In this document: in pieces, positions 7,591-16,162 of the stretch
How the letters are laid out: each line of letters starts with the position of its first letter
Position numbering within the stretch: position 1 is the stretch's first letter
Assembly (NCBI GenBank): GCA_018650845.1
Contig: JABIFF010000008.1
Coordinates: 62,001 to 126,000 of the forward strand
Direction: 5' to 3'
DNA length: 64,000 bases
Origin: Chloroflexota bacterium
GTDB taxonomy: Bacteria > Chloroflexota > Dehalococcoidia > Lucifugimonadales > Lucifugimonadaceae
Notes under the pieces: model-generated
Told to the model about the DNA's origin: nothing
The model's database searches: none
What the model saw: the letters and a program-made list of their open reading frames with translations, nothing else
Position numbers and translations under genes: made by a program

Positions 7591-8238
7591 TCAGCCGGAT
7601 TCGATCTCGTCCCATGTAACCCGTAGATCAAATGTATCGGGATCAAACAACTCTAGATCTGACTTCCAGCCAGCGGGTAATTCCAGCACATATCGATAAG
7701 CGGCTCTCGGTACGTACTCGACTGCTTCGGTCGCACACTTTACCTGCCAATCGTCGTCAGTCAGTCCATCACGAAGACATGGCGACATCCTGATTCTATC
7801 GACGACTAGGCCAGAGTTATCAACATAGAAGATGTCGATTGGAGCATATGTGTTGTACATCCAAAAGGCAGTTGATTGATCATGGGCGTAAGTAAAAAGC
7901 ATCCCTATGCCTGATGGGATTGTTTCCCGGCACATTAATCCTTGAGCGCGCTCGCTGGGTTCGTCGGCTACCTCGACGGTGAGTGCCAGACTGGGCCCGT
8001 CTGCCGGAAGAGTTGGAGCGGTTGAAAGCCGCTCACCGGAAATTTGAAGTTTTGTTAGCGACAACCCACCATGCACAAGATCGTTGCAATCTTCTGAGGT
8101 TATAAATTCTGGTGAATGCGGTAAAACTGTCGGTGTTGGTTCAGGATCGTCAGCCGAACAGGCTGCTACAAGTGCGATACTGGCGACCGCGACGAGAGCG
8201 GTAGCGGCTGTTCGAATATTTTGGATTGGAAACTTCAC
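7591..8238 (-). CDS. DUF192 domain lipoprotein
   Basis: 215 residues. A lipoprotein signal peptide ends in the lipobox VAAC with Cys27, so the mature protein is probably anchored on the outer face of the membrane. A Pro/Thr-rich linker precedes a DUF192 domain at about 80-205, with typical RAQGLMCRE, GMLFTYAHDQSTAFWMYNTY and PIDIFYVD elements. DUF192 proteins are small secreted beta-rich proteins of unsettled function. GTG start. It is divergent from an MFS exporter whose start is only a few bases away, so the promoters must overlap the coding ends. Confidence 0.85.
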   Translation of the reverse strand: MKFPIQNIRTAATALVAVASIALVAACSADDPEPTPTVLPHSPEFITSEDCNDLVHGGLSLTKLQISGERLSTAPTLPADGPSLALTVEVADEPSERAQGLMCRETIPSGIGMLFTYAHDQSTAFWMYNTYAPIDIFYVDNSGLVVDRIRMSPCLRDGLTDDDWQVKCATEAVEYVPRAAYRYVLELPAGWKSDLELFDPDTFDLRVTWDEIESG

Positions 8239-8244
8239 AGATCG

Positions 8245-9612
8245 ATGGTAGCTGACGGTTCAGGTAGTTCGAACGAACAGACCGACGATAGTCGCGCCCA
8301 AGATTCTTCCCAATCTGCTGCAACGAGTTCCGGTAGTTCAGCCGTAAGCACGGAACGACCCACGCAAACGACTCAAGAACCGAACGCGAAGATAACCCCA
8401 TTTGCAGCGTTCAGGATTCGTAGCTTCCGATTCCAATGGGCTGCCGATTCTATGATGACGTGGGGATCGGAGATGGAAACTCTGATTCTTGGCTGGTACA
8501 TCCTCGTCGCAACAGATTCGCCGTTTCTCGTCGGGATACTCGGAGCGCTGAGATTTTCAGGAACGCTTACGGCACCAATCGTAGGGGTGCTGGCTGATCG
8601 AGTAAGCCGAAAGATAATGTTGATTGCTCTCAGAGGTGGAGCGGGAGCAGCTGCTTTGGCATTGCTGATTCTGGTTGCCACCGATCTTCTTGTGCCGTGG
8701 CACATCTTTGTTATCGCTGGGTTCAGTGGTTTGGTGCGAGCATCCGACAACGTGCTGAGGCAGTCGCTAATCGCCGATACCGTACCTCGAAATTTGCTGA
8801 TGAATGCATCGGGGTTAGCCAGAACAACTCAGGACACTGCACGAATCGTGGGAGCACTACTCGGTGCAACACTGTTATCGAAATTGGGTCTTGGCTGGGC
8901 GTACGTTGGTGTCACAGCGTTCTATGTGTTCAGCGTGTTGTTCGGTCTCGGTATAGCGACGATCCGTTCCAGTACGCCAGTCAAACACGTAAACCCTGTT
9001 ACCGAGATGAAGCAGGGCATTCGGTACATGATCGATTCACCCGTGATTCAACCACTCATGTTCCTGGCGTTTCTCGTGAATGCCACTGCATTTCCACTGA
9101 CAAACGGTTTACTGCCAGTCGTGGCGCGTGACGTTTATGGCGGCGATGAAAATGGCTTGGCTCAGATGGTCGCTGTATTCGCTGTTGGGGCGTTGGTTGG
9201 CTCGCTGATCATGGCGGCGGTAGTTCAATCGCGTCGACCTGAGCGGTTCATGATGCTGACCATGGTCGTTTGGTACATCCTGCTGATTGCGTTCGCGCAA
9301 ACCGATTCGAACGCAGTGGGCCTACCGTTACTTGCGTTGATCGGCGCATCGATAAGTTTCTGCATGATCTCGATGTCGGTGGTGTTGATGACGTTCACCA
9401 AGTTCGAAATGCGCGGGCGCGTTATGGGTATTCGCATGCTCGCTGTTTACGGGTTGCCGATGGGATTGGTTATCGGCGGCTGGCTCATAGAGGAGTTTGG
9501 CGTGCCAGTAGCGATCACCGGCTACGCAGTCGGCGGGCTTGTAGCGGTTGTGCTTTCGGTGCTGAAATGGCCGAAGCTGGTGACTGGTTTCTCTGCTGAA
9601 GAGAGAGGGTAG
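8245..9612 (+). CDS. MFS transporter, EntS-like group
   Basis: About 455 residues with roughly 12 hydrophobic segments after a hydrophilic Ser/Thr-rich N-terminal tail of about 50 residues. FRIRSFRFQWAADSMMTWGSEME at the start of TM1 and GVLADRVSRKIML in the first loop match the MFS_3 (enterobactin exporter-like) group, which mostly exports small molecules or drugs. I place the start at ATG 8245, since a TTG at 8221 would overlap the divergent DUF192 gene. No ribosome site is visible for either, so a start further in is possible. The substrate is unknown. Confidence 0.8.
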   Translation: MVADGSGSSNEQTDDSRAQDSSQSAATSSGSSAVSTERPTQTTQEPNAKITPFAAFRIRSFRFQWAADSMMTWGSEMETLILGWYILVATDSPFLVGILGALRFSGTLTAPIVGVLADRVSRKIMLIALRGGAGAAALALLILVATDLLVPWHIFVIAGFSGLVRASDNVLRQSLIADTVPRNLLMNASGLARTTQDTARIVGALLGATLLSKLGLGWAYVGVTAFYVFSVLFGLGIATIRSSTPVKHVNPVTEMKQGIRYMIDSPVIQPLMFLAFLVNATAFPLTNGLLPVVARDVYGGDENGLAQMVAVFAVGALVGSLIMAAVVQSRRPERFMMLTMVVWYILLIAFAQTDSNAVGLPLLALIGASISFCMISMSVVLMTFTKFEMRGRVMGIRMLAVYGLPMGLVIGGWLIEEFGVPVAITGYAVGGLVAVVLSVLKWPKLVTGFSAEERG

Positions 9613-9628
9613 GTTGCGGTTGACCGAC

Positions 9629-10750
9629 CTACTGCATGTGGCCCCAGACGTCGGAAAGCTCTGACGGTTTGTCGCTGCTGCGGCTTCGCATTTTCTCGAG
9701 GTTGTAATCGAGTCCGAGACCGGGGCCGTCTGGAATACGAATGAAGCCATCCTCGACTTCGTAAGGCGTATCTAAAATCGAGTCGTTATCTCGAATTCCA
9801 ACCTCTTCGATGTTGTATTCCTGTGCGTACGGGAAATTGTTGCTTGGTGCGAGCAGATGAGCATGGGCGGCTGTCGAGCCGTATGGCTGCGTGTTGTGCG
9901 TGGTCATGGTCGCGCCATGAGCGGTGAGCACAGCTTCGATTCGCAGGAATTCGGTAATTCCACCGACTTTTACGACGTCGGGCTGAACGATATCGGGTCG
10001 ACCTTCACGAATGAGAGTTAGGTGCTCCCATCGGGTGAATGAATTCTCACCGGAGGCAACAGGAATATCCAGAGCATCAGCAACTTCTGCCATGCCAGCG
10101 TAGTTTCGGATGTGAACGGGCTCTTCGAAATGGAACACACCGAGATCTTGAAGCTGTCGGCCGATTTCGATTGCGTGGTGAACCGAGTAGGCACTGTTCA
10201 CGTCTACTAGGACGTCCATGTCATAGCCGACTTCGTCGCGGATGGCTTTGACAGTTTCTATCGTCAAATCACGCGGGTCATCTATTTTGCCGGGGATCGC
10301 CGAGTGCATTTTGTAGGCAGAGAAGCCTTGATCGCGGAAGTGAGCGACTCGCTTTGCTTCGTCTTTAGGGGCGAGGTCGCGGGCTAGTGAACTGGCGTAG
10401 ACCTTGATCTTGTCTCGACGCTTGCCACCAATGAGGTTGTAGATAGGAGTTCCGAGCGCCTTGCCTTTGAGATCCCATAGTGCGAGATCGACCCCAGCGG
10501 CGGCTGTGAGCAATGCGCCCTGTGGACCAGCGACAGCACCTGCCTTGAACATGTTGTCCCAAATCTCTTCTGAGTCGAACGGAGATTTGCCGACGATTAG
10601 CGGTGCGAAGACCGTCTCAATGGCTGCTTTTGAAACGTAAGGGGCGCGACGGAAACACTCGCCGAATCCTGTAATTCCTTCGTCTGTGTGAAGGATTACA
10701 TATGGGTACTCTTCATCGAGTACCAGAACTTCGACGCTAGTTATCTTCAT
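9629..10750 (-). CDS. Enolase-superfamily enzyme with KxH in place of KxK
   Basis: 373 residues with capping domain and barrel. Metal ligands are D183 (LVDVNS), E209 (HFEEP) and E235 (SGENS), and a His base candidate is H285 (TTHN). The strand-2 motif is K147-M-H149 where mandelate-racemase-type members have KxK, so the second Lys is replaced by His. This changes the likely set of bases and sets it apart from the paralogs at 511 and 62839. A sugar-acid dehydratase is the best guess. The ATG start overlaps the 3' end of ispH by 14 nt, which implies co-transcription and translational coupling although the two functions look unrelated. Confidence 0.9.
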   Translation of the reverse strand: MKITSVEVLVLDEEYPYVILHTDEGITGFGECFRRAPYVSKAAIETVFAPLIVGKSPFDSEEIWDNMFKAGAVAGPQGALLTAAAGVDLALWDLKGKALGTPIYNLIGGKRRDKIKVYASSLARDLAPKDEAKRVAHFRDQGFSAYKMHSAIPGKIDDPRDLTIETVKAIRDEVGYDMDVLVDVNSAYSVHHAIEIGRQLQDLGVFHFEEPVHIRNYAGMAEVADALDIPVASGENSFTRWEHLTLIREGRPDIVQPDVVKVGGITEFLRIEAVLTAHGATMTTHNTQPYGSTAAHAHLLAPSNNFPYAQEYNIEEVGIRDNDSILDTPYEVEDGFIRIPDGPGLGLDYNLEKMRSRSSDKPSELSDVWGHMQ

Positions 10751-11699
10751 CGGGAATTAGCTCTTCTTTGCTGCTGCTGCGGGTTCCATCGCCAACCATT
10801 GTGCGAAGGCTTCGTGGAATAGCGAACGTTGTGCTTTCTTCGCCGGGACCAACTCGGAAAACGTTGGCTGGCGAAATGGCATCGATAACGGCTTTGACCT
10901 GTTTTTCAGGAGTTGAAGCACCTGATGTGATACCGATCTTCTCGACTCCTTCGAGCCAAGTTCGATCCAGTTCTTCTGGACCGTTGATTAGATAAGCCGG
11001 CACGCCTTTTTTGATTGCGACATCTTTCAAACGATTGCAGTTTGAACTGTTCTGCGCACCGATTACCAGAACCAACTCGGTCATATCGGCAAGTTCAGTC
11101 GCGGCTGCTTGTCGATTTGTAGTTGCGTAACAAATGTCGTCTCGAATCACGGCGTTAGGGTGATTCTTCTTGATCTTCTCGATTGCCAGCGCAGTGTCGT
11201 TCACTGAAAGCGTGGTCTGGGTAAGAACCGCAACTTCGGTGTCTTCATCCCAGTGAGGAAGTTCCCAGTCTTGCCGTTCATCGACCAGCGCCATATCGGC
11301 CTGGCCTGTCGTGCCAATAACTTCCTGGTGACCTACGTGACCTACTAGGACGATTTTCTTGCCTTCACGTGTGTACTTCTTAGCTTCGTTATGTACACGG
11401 GTGACAAGCGGGCAAGTGGCATCGAGAACGGTTAGATCGCGCTTTTTCGCCTTCTCGTAATCAGATGGCGGAGAGCCATGTGCTGAGAAAACGACGACTG
11501 CGCCTTCTGGGACTTCTTCGACGTTCTCGACGGTGATTGCGCCTTTGGCTTCGACATCGGCTACAACCTTGGGGTTGTGCACGATTTGATGCTTTACGTA
11601 GACGGGCGTGCCGTACTGCTGGATCGCTAGATCAACGATGTCGACTGCTAGATCAACACCTGCACAAAAGCCTCGGGGGCTGGCGAGGAATACGTCCAT
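10737..11699 (-). CDS. ispH: 4-hydroxy-3-methylbut-2-enyl diphosphate reductase
   Basis: The last enzyme of the MEP isoprenoid pathway, a 4Fe-4S reductase yielding IPP and DMAPP. The 320-residue protein has the three cluster cysteines C12 (GFCAGV), C96 (DATCP) and C190 (DICYAT), substrate-binding H41 and H74 (SAHGS), H124 and catalytic E126 (GHxGHQE), and the NSSNCNRL and TSGAST elements. A hydrophilic tail of some 30 residues follows. ATG start at 11699. The downstream enolase-superfamily gene overlaps its end. Confidence 0.96.
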   Translation of the reverse strand: MDVFLASPRGFCAGVDLAVDIVDLAIQQYGTPVYVKHQIVHNPKVVADVEAKGAITVENVEEVPEGAVVVFSAHGSPPSDYEKAKKRDLTVLDATCPLVTRVHNEAKKYTREGKKIVLVGHVGHQEVIGTTGQADMALVDERQDWELPHWDEDTEVAVLTQTTLSVNDTALAIEKIKKNHPNAVIRDDICYATTNRQAAATELADMTELVLVIGAQNSSNCNRLKDVAIKKGVPAYLINGPEELDRTWLEGVEKIGITSGASTPEKQVKAVIDAISPANVFRVGPGEESTTFAIPRSLRTMVGDGTRSSSKEELIPDEDN

Positions 11700-11817
11700 T
11701 TATCGAGTGTCCGGTTCGGTACTAGAAACGTGCCAACAAGCTTGTTGGGTTCGCGTATGTTCGATTCTGATTGAATTCGAGACAACAGTATATCGGCGTA
11801 CCAACTGAAAATCGGGA

Positions 11818-13242
11818 TCAGTCGGATGCTGAATTCGCCGGTGCGGAAGCTGGTGAAGAACTGGCAGAGACTTGATCGGGGTTTTTGACCAATCTGGCGA
11901 GGATGAACGCGGATAGTGCAAAAGATATCGCTACGGATATGAGGATCGCTTTGTAGCCAAGGTTTGGCGAGACGCTGTTCAGTTCGTCGATTCCGATTCC
12001 AGCTAACCGTGCAGCAGTTGCACCGGCGAGAGTGGCGACACTTGTGTAGCCGAGATCTCTGGCGGCAGATGATCGACTGACGAGATCGTTCGCTACTGCC
12101 CATGTGAGTGTCATGAATAGGCCGACCGAAAGGCCAATGATCGCACCAATCCCGAGCACAGGGCCTATTGAATCCACAAGCAGAAGTAGTAACGAGGAAA
12201 CTACACCGGCGAGTCCGGCGATGATGAACAGGTTGGTCTTTCCGTACTTATCGGCGAGATATCCGGCAGGTAGGACGGTGATGCCAGCCGTAACAACGAT
12301 GACGATGACGAGTAGATCAGCTCCATCGGCGGGATTTTCTAGGCCGACCACATCTTGAAGGAAGAAGAGAGCATAGATTTGCATGGACGACATCGCTGCT
12401 ATCGCGAAGGCAAGAGCCACCAGAAATGCCAGGTAGTTTCGACTGATTCTCGGTTTAGCTTGTTCGGGAGCACGGGTGTCGGCACTTGAGACATGTTCTC
12501 GTTCTGGTCGTTTGAGAGTTGGAATAAACATTCCTGTTTTTGGGCGAACGGTTATGACAGTCCAAAGCACTCCGGCAACGAGCATTGTCACCATGAGCGC
12601 TATCGAATACCAGAGCCACTCCGGTGCGTCTTGGCTGTCATATCTCGCCATAAATTGCAGCACGATTACGGTGATCGAGCCTGCGCCGATTAATCGCCAT
12701 AGGTTCAGAACTCCAGCTGCCTCACCACGTTCCGTGGCCGGCACATGATCGATGATCAGTGCATTTGCCGGACCCTGAGCAGAATTCCCAAACATCTGCA
12801 TAGCGACTATCGCCAGTAGTAGGCTCACAAACGATGCTGTGAAGCCAAATACGATAGTGATGCTTGCGAGTCCGATACTTCCTATTAGAAGAAACGGGAG
12901 ACGTCGTCCGATACGTGGATCACGATCGCTCAGTGCACCTGATCCGAGTTGCGCGGCTGCTGCGACAATTAATCCGAGTAGTGAGAGAACTCCAAGTGCG
13001 CCGTTTTTATCGAGTGAATAGCCAACTACGCTCACGTCGCCAAGTTCGAGTGCTTCGAGCACTTTGAACGGAAGGATTCCGGCGCCGATGCCTGTCCAGA
13101 CTCCCGAAAGTCCGAAGGCGTAGAGGCTTAGATTCGTAAAATTGTTCGAACCGCCCCGAGTTCCGTCGATAGCGCGCCGGTACAGAGAGCGGCGAGATCG
13201 CTCTTGAAGATCACCTGCATTATCGTTGAACTGGTTACTCAT
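11818..13242 (-). CDS. MFS transporter (SLC45/sugar-cation-symporter-like)
   Basis: 474 residues with about 12 predicted membrane segments. The first loop contains GALSDRDPRIGRRLPFLLIG, which resembles the D-x-x-x-GRR(R/K)P motif of the sucrose/GPH (melibiose permease-like) branch of MFS. A longer hydrophilic central loop (about 230-265) separates the halves and the C-terminus is Ser/Ala-rich. ATG start with AAAGG 6 nt upstream. It is divergent from the selenoprotein-like gene at 13383. A sugar or glycoside substrate is inferred only from the motif. Confidence 0.8.
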   Translation of the reverse strand: MSNQFNDNAGDLQERSRRSLYRRAIDGTRGGSNNFTNLSLYAFGLSGVWTGIGAGILPFKVLEALELGDVSVVGYSLDKNGALGVLSLLGLIVAAAAQLGSGALSDRDPRIGRRLPFLLIGSIGLASITIVFGFTASFVSLLLAIVAMQMFGNSAQGPANALIIDHVPATERGEAAGVLNLWRLIGAGSITVIVLQFMARYDSQDAPEWLWYSIALMVTMLVAGVLWTVITVRPKTGMFIPTLKRPEREHVSSADTRAPEQAKPRISRNYLAFLVALAFAIAAMSSMQIYALFFLQDVVGLENPADGADLLVIVIVVTAGITVLPAGYLADKYGKTNLFIIAGLAGVVSSLLLLLVDSIGPVLGIGAIIGLSVGLFMTLTWAVANDLVSRSSAARDLGYTSVATLAGATAARLAGIGIDELNSVSPNLGYKAILISVAISFALSAFILARLVKNPDQVSASSSPASAPANSASD

Positions 13243-13302
13243 CGAGTACCTTTGCTGTTACGGTGCAGCGTACTCCAACATTGTTGCTGTGATGACGTAT
13301 GA

Positions 13303-13322
13303 ATGCAATTTAAGGATTGCAT
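13303..13322. promoter_or_regulatory. Inverted repeat between divergent genes
   Basis: ATGCAAT-TTAAGG-ATTGCAT is a perfect 7-bp inverted repeat with a 6-nt centre in the 140-bp gap between the MFS gene and the Spx/ArsC-like gene. The spacing would suit a dimeric repressor. No regulator is adjacent. Confidence 0.35.
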
Positions 13323-13382
13323 CTGTTGTACCCGCTGAGCACCCTAATTTAAATAACGATTCGAAAATCGGAGAGCACTCAA

Positions 13383-13730
13383 GTGTCTGCTGAACTGAAA
13401 TTTTATTGCTGGTCTCGTTGAAGTACGTGTTCGAAAGCCCGTGCGGCTCTCAACGACTCAAGTTCTGAATACGAATTTCGAGATTTCTTCAAAGATCAAC
13501 TTTCCGCAGACGAGATTCGAAACCTCGCCAAGCTAACTTCTATCGATGAGATGTTCGCGTGGAAAAGCCCCAGCTCGAAGCCGTTTCGAGATCGCCGAGG
13601 CGAGGCAACTGACGACGAGCTGATTGATTTGATGCTCGAAAACCCTCGTTTGATTAGGCGCCCGATGCTTACCGACGGATCGCAAATAGTGTTCGGATAC
13701 AAGCAGGGCGCATACGACGAAATGCTCTAA
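13383..13730 (+). CDS. Probable selenoprotein of the Spx/ArsC thioredoxin-fold family (in-frame TGA)
   Basis: Translated through one TGA, this frame gives 115 residues that fit the Spx/ArsC family end to end. It has strand LKFYCWSR, the redox motif [TGA]-S-T-C-S-K-A-R at 13-20, YEFRDFFKDQLSADEIRNLA, and the C-terminal ELIDLMLENPRLIRRPM with FGYKQGAYDEML. Spx has CxxC at the redox site; the TGA (13419-13421) lies exactly where the first Cys is expected, giving UxxC. A bSECIS-like hairpin starts just after it. GTG start at 13383 with GGAGA 9 nt upstream. Selenocysteine is an inference; a point mutation or sequence error would look the same without the hairpin. Function is probably thiol/selenol redox or arsenate reduction. 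Confidence 0.8.
13419..13455 (+). promoter_or_regulatory. Candidate bSECIS element (TGA plus hairpin)
   Basis: After the TGA, 18 nt precede an apical loop CGTGC (13440-13444). The inner stem AGCC/GGCT (13436-13439, 13445-13448) is followed by an A-C mismatch, a GA/TC pair, a bulged C at 13432, and TGTT/AACG. Bacterial SECIS hairpins lie directly 3' of the UGA, with the apical loop about 16-37 nt away and a G in its first two positions; all of this is met here. Confidence 0.65.
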
Positions 13731-13911
13731 TCGTCGTTTCGGTAATGGGGCTAATGCCAGATATTTGCGAAGGCAAGTAACTAAAGGGTCACGGATTTGT
13801 GTGCAGGCACACATAAATCTTGTCGGCGTGACCTGTTCGGTAGTCGGCACTACTCGGGCTAATCTTTTCGCACTTCTTAGTCGATCCTAATAAATAGGAA
13901 AGAGGACCGGA

Positions 13912-14103
13912 ATGCTGTACTTGAAATCTTGCCCGCGATGCACTGGCGACATTAATGCCGATAGCGATACGCACGGTACTTTCTTAAAGTGTCTACAGTG
14001 TGGATTCTCGAAAGATCTTTCGCCAGATATGGCTGCACGCCTGTTTGGTCGACGAATCACTCCTGCTGTTCCGATTATTGAACCAGGTCAACAAGCAGCC
14101 TAA
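13912..14103 (+). CDS. Small zinc-ribbon protein
   Basis: 63 residues. Two CxxC pairs, C7/C10 (SCPRCTG) and C27/C30 (KCLQCGF), separated by 16 residues, form a zinc ribbon. The C-terminal 30 residues are hydrophilic and unstructured-looking. The ATG is preceded by GAGGA at a good distance. Such small ribbons can bind nucleic acid or protein; no specific role can be assigned. It lies between the Spx/ArsC-like gene and an enoyl-CoA hydratase gene on the same strand. Confidence 0.75.
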   Translation: MLYLKSCPRCTGDINADSDTHGTFLKCLQCGFSKDLSPDMAARLFGRRITPAVPIIEPGQQAA

Positions 14104-14306
14104 TTTCGTTGTTTGTACTGGGTATGTAACTGGCCGAAATGGGACTGCGCCTGAGCCGCCTATGAGCGAAGCTCTGTTGTCGTAGTTCGGCTTGGTCTTG
14201 ATTACTCGCTATTCGTTGCTTGCCAGTAGTTATTGAACATTTTTCGCTTGTTGTGAGTGCTAGAATCTCGGCACATTTCCAGCAGATTTGATGGGCAGAG
14301 GTTCCG

Positions 14307-15122
14307 ATGAGTTCAAGCGTGATTCGAGAATTTAACGACAAAGACGGATTTGTCACTCTCACGCTGAACCGCCCCGATCAACTTAATTCCTTAAGCAATG
14401 ATCTACTTGAATCGCTTGCCGCAGCTCTAGACGATGTGGCGACCGACGATTCAATTCGTGCGGTGATTATTACTGGCGCAGGTCGGGCTTTTTGTTCGGG
14501 TGCCGATACCGACGAACTGACTGGTGGTTCTGGCGACGGCCCACACAAGCCCGGACCCGGTGGAGCAGAAGAACTACGCCGCGGATTTCGTTTAGCTCGC
14601 AAGGTGATTCTCGGTATATACGAGATGGAAAAGCCGGTTATCGCCGCTATTCACGGTTCAGCCGTTGGCGCTGGATTTGATCTAGCCTGTGCGTGCGACA
14701 TTCGTATCGCTGCAGACACCGCTCGATTCATGGCCGCTTACATTCACGTTGGGCTTTTCCCCGGATATGGCGGAACGTGGCTTTACCCTCGACTTGTTGG
14801 TTCTGCCAAAGCTGCAGAGTTGATGTACACCGGGAATTTCATGGAAGTCGACGAAGCAAAATCTCTAGGCTTTCTCAACAGTGTTGTCACTGAAGATGAA
14901 CTGATTCCGGCAGCCGAGAAGATGGCGCGCCGTATAGCTGCAGGTCCGCCGATTGCAATTAGGTTGGCGAAGACGATGATGCGGCGTGGAATGTCGATGG
15001 ATCTAGAAACTAGCCTCGAAATTACCGCCGCAGCGGAGGCAATCACGTTATCCTCAGAGGATCATGTTGAAGGCATGGGCGCTTTGCGCCAAAAACGACG
15101 TCCAGAGTTCAAGGGGATCTAA
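14307..15122 (+). CDS. Enoyl-CoA hydratase/isomerase family protein
   Basis: 271 residues of crotonase fold. The substrate region LNRPDQLNSLS, the oxyanion-hole segments GAGRAFCSGAD and GSAVGAGFDLA, and LFPGYGGTWLYPRLVG are clear. The catalytic acids of true hydratases are not both conserved: GGGCELA is GAGFDLA here, and the second Glu position reads PGYGGT. The reaction could therefore be isomerisation, hydrolysis or hydration of an acyl-CoA. AGAGG lies 5 nt before the ATG. The stop overlaps the prs start as TAATG, so the two are coupled. Confidence 0.9.
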   Translation: MSSSVIREFNDKDGFVTLTLNRPDQLNSLSNDLLESLAAALDDVATDDSIRAVIITGAGRAFCSGADTDELTGGSGDGPHKPGPGGAEELRRGFRLARKVILGIYEMEKPVIAAIHGSAVGAGFDLACACDIRIAADTARFMAAYIHVGLFPGYGGTWLYPRLVGSAKAAELMYTGNFMEVDEAKSLGFLNSVVTEDELIPAAEKMARRIAAGPPIAIRLAKTMMRRGMSMDLETSLEITAAAEAITLSSEDHVEGMGALRQKRRPEFKGI

Positions 15123-16078
15123 TGTACGGGGTTAACGGAAATCCAGTAATTTTCGCTGGGAACTCTCACCCGGAGCTGGTGCAACAGATTTGCGACTACC
15201 TTCAGCAGGATGTCGGCCAGATCGAAGTGTTCAAGTTCACTAACGACAACACGTTCGTAAAGATTCTCGAAAACGTCCGCCAAAGAGACGTGTTTATCGT
15301 GCAATCGGATGTTGAACCGGTGAACGACAACATCATGGAGCTGCTGATTATGATCGATGCTGCAAAGCGAGCATCAGCAGGTCGTATCACCGCAGTAATT
15401 CCTTATTACAGCTACGCTCGCACCGATAAAAAAGACCAGCCGCGAGTGCCGATTACCGGCCGTCTTATCGCTGATCTTCTTGAAACCGCCGGTGCCGATC
15501 GCGCCATCATGGTCGATCTTCACGCAGGGCAGGTACAGGGTTTCTTCCATGTTCCTGTTGACGAACTAACGGCGATGCCGAAGCTGGTCGACTACTTCTT
15601 GAAGCGAGATCTTAAGGATCCTGTGGTTGTCGCTGTCGATATCGGGATATCGAAAAAGGCACGTTACTTCGCCGATGCCATCAGTGCTCCTCTCGCCATC
15701 GTTGAAAAACGGCGTCTCGGAAATGAAGACCGAGTTGAGAGTATGAACGTAATTGGTGATGTGGGAGATCAACCAGTGATTCTGTTTGATGACGAGATTA
15801 GTACGGGCGGAACCGTGATCTCGGCTGTCGAGGCAATCACCGCTCGGGGAGCCAACGATATTTACGTCGTTGCGACTCACGGCGTACTGCCTGGCGAAGC
15901 ATCATCCCGTATTACAAACATCCCACATATCAAAGAATTGGTAATAACCGACACAGTGCCTTTGTCGGAACACAAAGTAAACTCAAAGATCAAGGTAATT
16001 TCAGTCGCACCGCTTCTTGGAGAAGCGATAAGGCGAATTCACGAAGGCCGATCAGTTGGAGAACTGTTCATTAACTAG
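15122..16078 (+). CDS. prs: Ribose-phosphate pyrophosphokinase
   Basis: Makes PRPP from ribose 5-phosphate and ATP for nucleotide, His and Trp synthesis. 318 residues, standard length. SYARTDKKDQPRVPITG and the VDLHAGQVQGFF segment are family hallmarks. The PRPP-binding loop reads DDEISTGGT where most bacterial enzymes have DDMIDTGGT; Ser in this position recalls archaeal-type enzymes. DLHADQ also appears as DLHAGQ. These differences might alter allosteric control but the catalytic frame seems intact. Start ATG overlaps the upstream stop. Confidence 0.93.
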   Translation: MYGVNGNPVIFAGNSHPELVQQICDYLQQDVGQIEVFKFTNDNTFVKILENVRQRDVFIVQSDVEPVNDNIMELLIMIDAAKRASAGRITAVIPYYSYARTDKKDQPRVPITGRLIADLLETAGADRAIMVDLHAGQVQGFFHVPVDELTAMPKLVDYFLKRDLKDPVVVAVDIGISKKARYFADAISAPLAIVEKRRLGNEDRVESMNVIGDVGDQPVILFDDEISTGGTVISAVEAITARGANDIYVVATHGVLPGEASSRITNIPHIKELVITDTVPLSEHKVNSKIKVISVAPLLGEAIRRIHEGRSVGELFIN

Positions 16079-16162
16079 TCACTGGCAATTGGCCACAGGC
16101 TAGAGATGATCGAGTTCAGACCCTGAGCAAGGTACTTGCGATGGATGAGCCAGTAACCGTAT

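Noticed and set aside
13496-13850. Minus-strand open frames of 68 and 105 codons.
   Set aside because: They are opposite the Spx/ArsC-like gene, whose plus-strand product matches a known family.
13240-14110. A search of the neighbourhood for selenocysteine machinery (selA, selB, selD, tRNA-Sec).
   Set aside because: None is visible near the TGA-containing gene or elsewhere in the window; the selenoprotein claim rests on alignment and hairpin only.
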